A stretch of DNA of 64,000 bases, from NCBI GenBank assembly GCA_963082975.1, contig OY720344.1, positions 66,616,546 through 66,680,545 on the forward strand, read 5' to 3'. This stretch comes from Labia minor. Taxonomy: Eukaryota; Arthropoda; Insecta; Dermaptera; Spongiphoridae. The notes under the pieces were generated by a model that was not told the DNA's origin, searched no databases, and saw only the letters and a program-made list of their open reading frames with translations. The stretch's first letter is position 1. Every line of letters begins with the position of its first letter. A program made the translations under genes and the position numbers. Shown one piece after another: positions 54,963-64,000 of this stretch.

Positions 54963-55169
54963 ATAAATTAAGTAAATATACCAAATTCCATCAAAATCCG
55001 TTGAGCCGTTCAGGCTGTACACATCTATACGGACGGACGGACGGACAGACATCATGCTAAAAATACTTTTTTCTGTTAAGAAAATGCATGATTCGTGGAG
55101 ATATGTAAAAATCTCCACATGTGAAATTTGGTGTGAAAACAATACCTCCCTTACTATCGTCGGTCGGTA
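54963..55169 (-). repeat. Dispersed family A, copy A6, truncated
   Basis: The minus strand starts TACCGACCGACGATAGTAAG at 55169 and runs through a short GTCC tract at 55030-55046. It stops at the AAATTTGGTATATTTACTTA block, so only the first ~205 bp are present. Confidence 0.75.
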
Positions 55170-55379
55170 ATTAATAAAGGAAATCATATTTGAATAGAAA
55201 AATTATTATTTGTTGCGCCCCACTTTTTACGTTATGGACAGTTTGATTCAAATCAGATCTCTTGTATGTAATGTCAGTATGGACTTTCAGAAAAAAATTA
55301 TTTTCTCCTTTTTAGTCCGTTAGTAAAACGTGGTTTTTTAAAATTTTTTTTTTATAAAGTATTATTTAAAATTGAATAT

Positions 55380-55800
55380 CTCCGGTTGATTAATGATTTT
55401 TTTTTGTTTTTGTCTGGTGGCCTGCCCCTATAAGACATAGACTACTCCCGTATAAATTGGGTTAAAAATGAAATTGAAATAGCAAAAAAGTGATTTTTGC
55501 GCGTTTTTTGCATTTTTGGCAATTTTGCAAAATGTTTTTGCAACATTTTTATACAAAGCTTTCACCTACCCACCAAGACAAACAAAATGAGACATTCCCC
55601 ATCAAAATCGGTTGAGTAGTTAAGGCTGTAGGCCTGTAAATGTTGAAGATGACGAAGGACATGGTAAAAGGTGAAAAAAATGCCATTTTTAAAATTGAAT
55701 ATCTCTGGTTGTAATGAATCAAAATTAATGATTTTTTTTTGTTTTTGTCTGGTGGCCGGCCCATATAAGACCTAAAAAAATTAGGCCTACAGGTGCCACC
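55380..55800. repeat. Pair of related about 70-bp blocks
   Basis: The segment GAATATCTCCGGTTG followed by TTTTTGTCTGGTGGCC at 55374-55425 recurs with small changes at 55688-55762. The outer repeat family is unknown. Confidence 0.5.
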
Positions 55801-56470
55801 GTTTTTTTGGTGTGAGGGGGTGAAAACCGGTACTTGTAACGTCCAGTATATATATACGCTTGGCAGCCTTAGTGTTTTCTAACTTTTAGCGCCAGCGCTC
55901 CTAGATATAGTGATTTTTTTCATTGTTTTTCTCCATAGCTAAACGCATATAATTTGCTAACTACTAAACCAATTCAATTTTTTGACGCTCAATCTAACGC
56001 TCGAAGTGTCAACTTTTTAATGAGCATTTAGTGATGCTGCTTATTGTATTTCCGGAGTAATTTGAATTTGAATTTGTCTATAGTAAAGAAGGCTGTGAAC
56101 TTTTTAAAAGACCCACGGCCGTATCTAGGGTTTTGAGCGTCCCGGACAAAACAAAATTTGGCGCTCTTTCATTTCAAATTATCTTTTAAATTATGAATAT
56201 ATAAAAAATATTTTATTCTTAAATCGGCACTTCTTAAAATTTTGTAGTTGCCTCGCTTGTCCGCTCCTTTCTCCTGCGCTCACCAGGCCCATTATTTTCT
56301 TTTAATAAATATTTTAAAAATATAAAATAATTATATTTTTAAAACTTTTAGAAAAATAGAGGGCAAAGAGAACACTACAAAGTACTCTCGACCTGTCCAA
56401 AGAGCTGTTAGAATGGATACATTTTATAATTCTTAAAAAATTCAATATTGCAAAATTTAATTCTTTAAAC

Positions 56471-56536
56471 CAGTAATTCCCAAAGTGGGCGCTACTGCCC
56501 CCTCGTGGGTGCTGCAGCGATCCAGGGGGGGTTATG
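56471..56536 (+). mobile_element. hAT-type terminal repeat, cut by the gap
   Basis: The sequence CAGTAATTCCCAAAGTGGGC followed by GCTACTGCCCCCTCGTGGG is typical of a hAT family's end. The element continues into the unsequenced gap. Sequence after the gap (to about 56815) has a short frame with no clear match, and a G/C-run block at 57511-57560 may belong to the same or another hAT. Confidence 0.6.
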
Positions 56537-56736
56537 NNNNNNNNNNNNNNNNNNNNNNNNNNNNNNNNNNNNNNNNNNNNNNNNNNNNNNNNNNNNNNNN
56601 NNNNNNNNNNNNNNNNNNNNNNNNNNNNNNNNNNNNNNNNNNNNNNNNNNNNNNNNNNNNNNNNNNNNNNNNNNNNNNNNNNNNNNNNNNNNNNNNNNNN
56701 NNNNNNNNNNNNNNNNNNNNNNNNNNNNNNNNNNNN
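56537..56736. other. Assembly gap, 200 N
   Basis: This is a run of exactly 200 undetermined bases. The round number suggests a scaffolding gap of nominal length. Open frames across it are meaningless. Confidence 0.99.
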
Positions 56737-57840
56737 CTTTCCTAACAGATATTTCTTTACGCCCGAAGGCCAACGAGAATGTCTTTAAAGATGGAGTTGT
56801 AGATTAGATTGGTGCAAGTTCACAGAAATAACTTTTTAGCATTCGAACCATTTCACCTGAGGTGATTTCAAGAAGGTCTTAAAGTCCGGACCAACGATAG
56901 TTTGCTTTGTTGAAAATAACGATCCTTTTACGTCATCAAATATCGAACTGGGAAGCAAACATAAGATAACAATGAACGGATGTGTTTGTGACTATTCGCA
57001 ACTTTTTGTATTATATCTATTAAAGCTGTATGTTTTAAATAAATTATATTATAAATAAAATATTTAATCTTATAATTTTTTCTGAAAATTATTGAAAATT
57101 ATTGAAGATCTGTTAAAGAGTTTGAAAATATCAGAAATAAAGTTTTAATTTAGAGTTATTATTGTATTAGCTTATCAAGCCTAATTTTGCAATACTGAAA
57201 TTTTATTATACTATTATATAACATCACTTTTGTAAGAAAATAATACCAAAGAATTGAGAAGGAGTTATAATCTTATGACAAATTGCATTATTTACAGAGA
57301 ATTGTCTCTTTTGACAACAACTAAACAGGACTCGTGATTAGAATGGGAAAGGAAAGACATGTTTGTGGAGAAACCAATTGGGAAACGGCCAATTTATAAT
57401 TTTAAATTTTTATATTCAAACTTTTACTAGTCAATACATGCATTTACTAATGTTAACAATTTCCTTATTTAATTATTATAATTTATGTGGCACATTTTTC
57501 GAAATTCTACAGTCCCCCTGCGGACAGACCACGTCCCCTAGGGGGCCTCGGCCCATCACTTTAAGCAGTTCTGACATAGATGATAGAGAAACGTAGATGA
57601 TCTTTGAATTTTTATTCTTTTGAAAAGATAATAAAAAAAACATTAATGCCTTTTATCTAAAAAAATATTAAAGATATAGTTATATGTCCGCGTCATCATG
57701 TACCAAACAATTGGAATAACTTAGAATTCTATTTTATATTTGGGTTTCTTTTAATTGCATACCTGACCCCTTGTTAACAAAAGAAATTTGGAAAAAGGAA
57801 ACAATAGTAACAACAATTCATACCTGGGTCGAATTGTTTG

Positions 57841-58405
57841 CAAGGTCGAATATATAAAATAACTGTCTGTCTCTGTGACTCTACGGAACTCGAAAGTTCT
57901 TGGCCGCAGCAACCACACCCCTCCAAGTATTCCTATTCTGAGCCACATCCCTCCAGTCTATTTCCTCTCCCATCTCACTCACGTCCCTTCCCACATTATC
58001 CACCCAGCGTGTCCTTGGTCTCCCTACCAATATAATTTTTGCCATTCTATCTTCTCCCATTCTAGCCACGTGTCCTGCCCACCGTAACCTTCTCGATTTT
58101 ATAAATCTAACTAAATCTGGAGATGCATAGAGGTCATGCAATTCCTCGTTATGCAATCTTCGCCATTCCTCGGTGACCTCATCTTTCTTTAGCCCATAAA
58201 TGCTTCGCAGAATTCTCAAATACTCTAAATCTACTCTCGTCACCTAAGGTGATAAACCATGCCTCACACCCATATAATACAACCGGTAAAATAATTGTTT
58301 TATATATTTTAACTTTTATCCCCTTTGATAATAATTTTGATGTGATAAGCCCCTTTATTACATGATAAGAGACGTTTCCCGATTGTAACCTTAGTATCAA
58401 GTCAG
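57841..58405 (-). pseudogene. LINE ORF2 C-terminus, best-preserved copy
   Basis: On the minus strand the frame at 58179-58400 reads KIYKTIILPVVLYGCEAW, then LGDESRFRVFEN. After a frameshift near 58200 it continues in 57881-58243 with KKDEVTEEWRRLHNEELHDL, RRLRWAGHVARMGEDRMAK, GRPRTRWVDNVGRDV and NTWRGVVAAAKNFRVP, ending close to the element's 3' end. This is the region after the reverse transcriptase palm and thumb in non-LTR elements common in arthropods. I cannot fix the clade from it. The reverse transcriptase and endonuclease are not present, so the copy is 5'-truncated. Confidence 0.85.
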
Positions 58406-58620
58406 TATTGAGATAGCATTGAGACAGTACAGTTGAATTCAGTTAGAGTTGAGAGGTGTTTGTTGTCAAGATGCAATAGAGACGTGATTCCTCGATACAC
58501 ACTTCCCCCTTTCGGCCATTTAACGAATATATTTAGTTTCACAAATAAATTATTTTCTTGAATCAAACATCGCCTTTTATTATAATTATATAATTACCAA
58601 AACGATATTATTTTTGCAAA
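58406..58620. repeat. Possible solo-LTR or LTR-like fragment
   Basis: It is less AT-rich than its surroundings, with TTAGAGTTGAGAGGTG, then CACTTCCCCCTTTCGGCC, an AATAAATTATT signal-like stretch and CATCGCCTTTTATT. This recalls the R/U5 part of gypsy-type LTRs. No partner copy or target duplication was found, so this is tentative. Confidence 0.25.
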
Positions 58621-59772
58621 TATTTTTCAACAAAAACGATATTTTATTTAAAAAAAACCTGCTTTGAAGCCACCAAACCTACATATATATGTATATATTC
58701 AAAAATCCATGTTTTTTTGGTTCAAAATTCTTAATAGGGATTTATGAAAAGCTCTACAATGTTTATCAGTTTAGAGAATATGTAAACGTCAATCTTAAAC
58801 CTGAATGAAATTAAATTATTCTTTTATATTTTTATATATATATAATTATATTATTTGGGTATTAAATAACTACCATCGTTTTTATTGAAAAATAGTTGCA
58901 AAAATATCGTTTTTGTTTAAAAATTAATAAACAAGATAAAAAACTTCTTGATGAGCGTCGTCTTCTGAAATAATCGTGTTCTTCATATAGGGTGGCTCTT
59001 GAATCGTGAATGATGCGTTTCGACCTTCTTCTTGAATCATGAATGATACCGTCTGAGCAAAATCGTAGCATTTTATATCCCTCTGGTGTCGTCTATGCGG
59101 AGTGGTAGGGGCGCTCGACTCTCGGGCGACAGGCGCTATGCGATGAGCTAATAGATGACTCCGTTATTATCACCAATCGTAGGCTTGAGAGGTCTTAAAT
59201 ATTAGTCGGAGCACTACGAGAATTTGTTCAGTTGCTCAGAGAACAACTTAATCGAAGGAATCCAAAAAAATAAATTCTATTTTTTTCAAATCCTACATAT
59301 ATATAGACTTGGACTGCCAGAGATATTTATATCAAATAGAAATAAGTTTCAGGATATTTATAATTGGCTTAATCATTTTATTTTGACTCTATATCACGCA
59401 ACCTATTTTCACTTGCTACCTTCATTTTGACTCCAACTTTTGTCGTGTCCCAAAAAAGACTTTTCGATATTCTTGAAATTAGAAATTATTATAAAACATA
59501 AAGTTTATGAATACTTCAGTAATATTGATCCGTTTCGATTTATTAGAATTTTCGTTAAATTATATAGAATTAGTCTTGCAAAACATATTTTTATTAATTT
59601 GTCCAGTTTTATTTATATTAAAATTAACAAAAAATAAATAAATATGTTGGAATATCTTAAAATTATTATTTATGACATTTCTTAAAATTAACCGTAACAA
59701 ATAAATTTTAGAAATCTAAATTTTTTACTCTTTAAATATTGCTATATAATTTATATTATTCATTTTGATGCT

Positions 59773-59805
<33 letters not shown>

Positions 59806-61300
59806 TTTCAATTATTATACAAGCCGTTTCAAATGCAATTACAGAATGTTTATATTCTCATATTTCTCATCCATCAGTTAAAATTAAAATCTTATTAAAT
59901 TCTTCACTATTATTATAAATAATAAATATAATTTAATTATAATTGAATAATTGAATTATGAACAGTTAAACATAAATTCATCATAATTAATTATTTGAGT
60001 TATTCGGTCAGTAGAGGAGAAGTCCAAATGGGAGGCTCGATCACTTATTAAATATACATAATATTGTAATGGATAACTATGAGATAATAAAATTGTCCAA
60101 TTTTGAGATGATTATTCGTGGTATTAATTCAATTCAATCATTAAATGTAAACATGATTGTTATTACAAATAAACATAAGCAATCAAGTCATTTTGGAAAC
60201 AATTTGAGTTATTCTCGATTTAAATTCATTTGATTGAATTTATTAATAAATTGTGATTATGTAAATAATTAATGCTAAGTATAAAATAATTTGTATATTG
60301 TGAATTAAACTATTCTACATATATTATAATTATAGTGATGGAAAAAATAAAACGCCAAGTTACCGCGGTTGAGAAAGGCGCATTGCCCCATTGCCTATTT
60401 CGTACATATTTTATTGAAATTAGTTAAAAATTCTATTAGATATCAAATTAATTATTATTTTTAACAAAAAGGAAATTAATAGCCAAATTTATTGGCTCTC
60501 GGAATTTAAGTCTATTTTAGTTAATTACATTTCTTTGATAAACAATTTCGAAATATATTCCAAATTTTGAAGAACTTATTGAAATTTGAACACTTGAAGT
60601 CAAGTTCAGTAGTTTAGCATGTCGTCTCTGATTGATATCTTTACAAATATTTAATTAAGTATTTTATTTTTATTTTATACCATGATATAAATTTATTTAA
60701 ATATTATTTACTAATTTAAATTAGAAGATTAGTTTTGTTTATTTATGATTGACAAAGATCATAGTGTTTGGTCTATTTTCAATTATAAATGGTTTAAGAG
60801 AAAACAATGATGGATTTAAGTTAAATGAAAAGATAAAGTCTGATGATTTCAATTAATCCACCAATCATGAGATATATTCATCTAACTTTCATTCCTGAAA
60901 TGTTCATTAAACCCATCCATTTAATAATATGATTTAATTCATAAAATAAAACATACCTGAATTTACTTAAAATATTTATAGTATTTTGAATTCTGTATCT
61001 TTCAATCAATTGTAATGATGAATTTTAATATCAATGTTTAATGAGAAAACGATAAGTGAAGAAATATGATAAAACTTTTGATGAGCAATCAATTCAAATC
61101 TGATTCAATTTAATTTTTCATTAGATGTTGCAATAGAGGTTTCAATTTTTAAGGTAAAGATTAATTCAAAAACTTCTCATTGATGAATACGTATAAAAAA
61201 TATTAGTTATTTATAAAAAAAAAATACTTATTTTTTCCTTTGTTTCCTTAATTCAGAGATTCCGGCTTTTGATTTTATTGAACAAAACGCTCGGTATTAA
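58621..61300. other. AT-rich DNA, no gene recognised
   Basis: A somewhat more complex block lies at 58930-59230 (GGTAGGGGCGCTCGACTCTC), of unknown origin. A (TA)n tract lies at about 59774-59799. Nothing else is supported. Confidence 0.4.
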
Positions 61301-61305
61301 GACGT

Positions 61306-61379
61306 TCCCGCCGGCTCCATAATTTGTCTATTTATTTTATGTATGAGCCACCGGTGGTACATGCCGGCGGGAACGTTTT
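61306..61379. repeat. Imperfect palindrome GACGTTCCCGCCGGC ... GCCGGCGGGAACGT
   Basis: Two GC-rich inverted blocks are separated by about 45 bp of AT-rich DNA. The right half with its neighbourhood (GAGCCACCGGTGGTACATG) resembles 52239-52279, so this is the end of a dispersed repeat of unknown type. Confidence 0.55.
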
Positions 61380-61382
61380 AAA

Positions 61383-61797
61383 TCAGGTGGGTACGGTGGT
61401 TGTTAAAAAATATAGGTAAAGTTTATGGCGACATGTTATGAAAGATTAATTCAATATGATACATGACATTATTACGGTGCAATTGTCTATCCATTTTATA
61501 ACACGAATAGATTCATGAAAAAATATATATATTCACATTATATTACTTGTTATCAATTTGGCCTGGCGGAAGAAATTCATAATGCCCAATGAAAAATACT
61601 CCTTATTCTTTAATCACATATTTAGTAACGATTTACTTACTTATATATATATATATCAAGTAAAATTTGAATTTGATTATTTTAAAATAGTATTCTAAGA
61701 AATGTCAATTAATTCCCTTAATTAAGAAACTCGCTAGCAATCTCAAGATTATTGAAATCAACATCTTAAATTGAAATTACATCTCTATTAGATTCTT

Positions 61798-61833
<36 letters not shown>

Positions 61834-63600
61834 TGTATAATTTAGATTCTCTTTACAAAGTAATTTCATTAATTTAGATTTAATATCTAATTAAAAAAAA
61901 AAAAGTTCAAGTGAAAATTTAATGAAAATAAATAATATTCTAATTTCATTAAATGTTTTAAAGAACCGTTTTTTTTTTATTATGGTTTAAAAAAAATCAG
62001 ACATTGAGATTTATTATAAAAATTAATTAAAAAAAATTAAAATAAAAATAATTCATTTTATATGATATATTAAATTGTGTATAAATTAATAATTCATGTC
62101 CCTATAAATAATATTTATAATATATTTGGAAATAATCCTAATTTATATAATAATAAATGAACATTGTACATTTAACAAACCAAGGAATAAAATTCTATAA
62201 AATTTTCCGGCTATTTTATGAGTTAAGATAGTTGCCAATTCAAAACCCATTTGAGGCCCCAGTGAGTGACATGTCTGCAATTGGCAGGTCAGAAGACCAG
62301 CTCAGAACAATTATTATTTTGAAAATGATTTAATAACGTCAGGAAATTAATCAGAGATATCGAAGTTCAGACTACCTATGACACTCCAATTCTGATATGA
62401 TCAATCAATCACGAGTGAAATCATAAAATACTTAGAAAACTTATAAATTTCTTACTTATAAAATAAAATATAATTAAATACCTATTAATAAAGATTAAAT
62501 AATGTTAATAATTAAAGTCAATAGATACATTCAAGTCAAGTTTATTCCCTTCCCCAAATTGTGTAGCGTCTTTAATTGTCTGTTCTAATTTCTGAAAATA
62601 ATTGTATTCAAAATGTTTAAATTAATTAATAAAAGAATTCGAATAGTTAGATATCATCACAACTATTATTGATAAAAAATTTAATATAAAATTGATAAAT
62701 TTAATTAATTAGATGAAATTCCTCAAGTAAAGAAAAATTTCAAACCTTCGGGACTTTATTGAACTATAGAATGGAATGAAACAATTCTTCAAAGTGAAAT
62801 GTCTGGGATAGTTGCCTAGCCTTCTTGGTCTTATCTGGTTGTTTCAAAGGACATTCCTGGTTTAATTAGGAGTCGAAGAATCGAATTAACAGAATTTTCT
62901 CATTGGGAATTTTATTATATACATATCATTTTTTATTTATTACTAATTTATATATTTATATCTTATACAGATCAATAAATTTCCTGTAGTTCTTATTACA
63001 ATTTATTTTTACATGTTAGTATTTCTTTTAAAAAATTTAATTAATTATCCTTGAATTTTTAGAATTCTTTTAATGTTTTAATAAAAATAAACTAATGAGA
63101 ATTTAACGGTCAAATTTACAAACAAGAAACTTAAATTTTTTTATAAATTATGACTAAATTTTAAAATATTTTATAAAATTTATTCTAACAAATTTTAAAA
63201 TTTTTATAACATTTGTATTAATATGTTTTTTAAGATCATAATTTAACAGAATTTAAAAGCTTCCATTTAAAGTATATAATTTAAAAATTGATTAAAATGA
63301 AAAATTAATTAAATTAAGAATTTAGAAAATAAGAATTTATAGAAAACACAATATAACTTATTGATTTATAAATAATTAAAACTACAGGCTATTTTTATTA
63401 TAAATGTAAAATTTTAAATATATTATTCTAATAATATAAATATTTTTTATTAATTATTTTCAATGCATCCTTTAATTTAATTAATTGAATACTTTAAATG
63501 TGTGTAACACATATCCATAAAAATTTGAAACAGCTATGATTTGTGTAAAATGTCTCTTTATTGGAGGCAACTTAAAGGGTGTTATATTTTTAATATAGGC
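61383..63600. other. AT-rich DNA with a long (AT)n tract
   Basis: A (TA)n microsatellite lies at about 61799-61830. I see no exon or element ends in the rest, except slightly GC-richer text near 62250-62310 that lacks a usable frame. Confidence 0.4.
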
Positions 63601-63694
63601 TGACTTGGTTGTTTAATAACCTCGTAGGCGGTAGGCCATGGAGATGCCAGAGAGATAAGGGGCAAAAGAGAAGGGGTGCCCCTGGGCCACTCAC

Positions 63695-63730
63695 CACCGA
63701 CATGGCTGCTGCTGCTCCCTTCGACCTCAT
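63695..63730 (-). CDS. Candidate first coding exon of the zinc-finger gene
   Basis: On the minus strand an ATG at 63730 opens a frame of 12 codons (MRSKGAAAAMSV), with a second ATG at 63703. It ends at a consensus GTGAGT donor at 63689-63694 in phase 0, which would fit the phase-0 acceptor at 34375. The upstream bases look like a 5' UTR. Against this, the plus strand of the same bases has a good ATG context at 63702, the frame MAAAAPFDLIPLPTDRSIK and a possible donor GTACGA at 63761, so the strand is not settled. Confidence 0.35.
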
Positions 63731-64000
63731 CCCATTGCCCACAGACAGATCAATAAAGGTACGAACGAGAGAGATTCATTCGCTTCCACGCTCTTTCACT
63801 CCTTCAACCCCAAAGATCTTTCTCCAACCAAGTCATTTAAACTCCCATATTTTTAAACACGATAGCTATTTAATTAAGAGCTCCAAACACACCAAGCATT
63901 TGGTTCACATTTATACGTTCTCTTCATTTATCTGTTCCATATCTAGTCAATTAATGACAACAATGTTTTACTGATTATTATTTGTCATTTAATCATCTTG

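Larger units (their letters stand above)
53992..55367. mobile_element. Element with long (about 155-bp) terminal inverted repeats
   Basis: The arms 53992-54146 and 55213-55367 are inverted copies with few differences, for example AAAACCACGTTTTACTAACG and its complement. The 1.07-kb centre contains a tRNA-headed SINE and a family A fragment. No transposase or clear target duplication is visible. Two separate copies of one repeat in opposite orientation is the alternative. Confidence 0.6.

Noticed and set aside
56485-56807. Open frames across the run of N
   Set aside because: They consist almost wholly of undetermined residues.
1-64000. CRISPR arrays, operons, bacterial genes or rRNA
   Set aside because: The repeats are microsatellites and transposons. 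Splice-site exons and eukaryotic element families exclude a prokaryotic reading.

Overview
This is a strongly AT-rich, intron- and transposon-rich eukaryotic window, almost certainly from an arthropod and probably an insect. The evidence is a gypsy/errantivirus-type LTR element with an env remnant, an R1-clade LINE sitting in an (ACAY)n microsatellite, Helitron-like repeats with GTCY-type microsatellites, mariner, pogo, hAT, MULE and PIF/Harbinger elements, and spliceosomal introns with GTAAGT/GTGAGT donors. There is no prokaryotic gene organisation. I could not name the species.

One host gene is supported. It lies on the minus strand, with exons at 34237-34375, 8380-8479 and 7456-7660. Their splice phases match exactly and they encode the N-terminal part of a protein with a Cys-rich FYVE-like, Rab-effector-type zinc finger. 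RIM or a related active-zone protein is a candidate identity that I could not confirm. The gene leaves the window on the left. A candidate first coding exon lies near 63.7 kb, which would make nearly the whole window intron. An exon-like island at 38.2 kb is unresolved.

Layout: 384-6130 is a very young minus-strand LTR retrotransposon with identical LTRs. Its pol is almost entirely deleted, and its single long ORF fuses Gag, a new coiled-coil region and the integrase tail. 7.4-8.5 kb holds two host exons. 9.3-15.4 kb holds two head-to-tail copies of a Helitron-like element carrying a LINE fragment, the second interrupted by a hAT element. 16-20 kb holds mariner-type remnants. 22.6-28.1 kb holds a SINE, an R1-type LINE inside a dispersed repeat, and a GTCY-bearing repeat interrupted by an unclassified element with 38-bp terminal inverted repeats. 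29-32.7 kb holds a pogo-like deletion derivative, a full-length but catalytically dead mariner and a truncated pogo copy. 32.9-36.3 kb holds a possible captured gene fragment, a host exon, a dispersed repeat and a Harbinger MITE. 39.8-48.5 kb holds a third Helitron copy, a hammerhead-like motif, a MULE remnant and a second pogo derivative. 49.7-58.4 kb holds further MITEs, a long-inverted-repeat element, a SINE, an assembly gap of 200 N and a LINE pseudogene. 58.5-63.6 kb is mostly featureless AT-rich DNA.

Few parts work together as a system. The recurring theme is deletion derivatives that keep only terminal or DNA-binding parts and must have been moved in trans. The best candidates for something undescribed are the chimeric Gag/coiled-coil LTR element and the unclassified 38-bp-TIR transposon.
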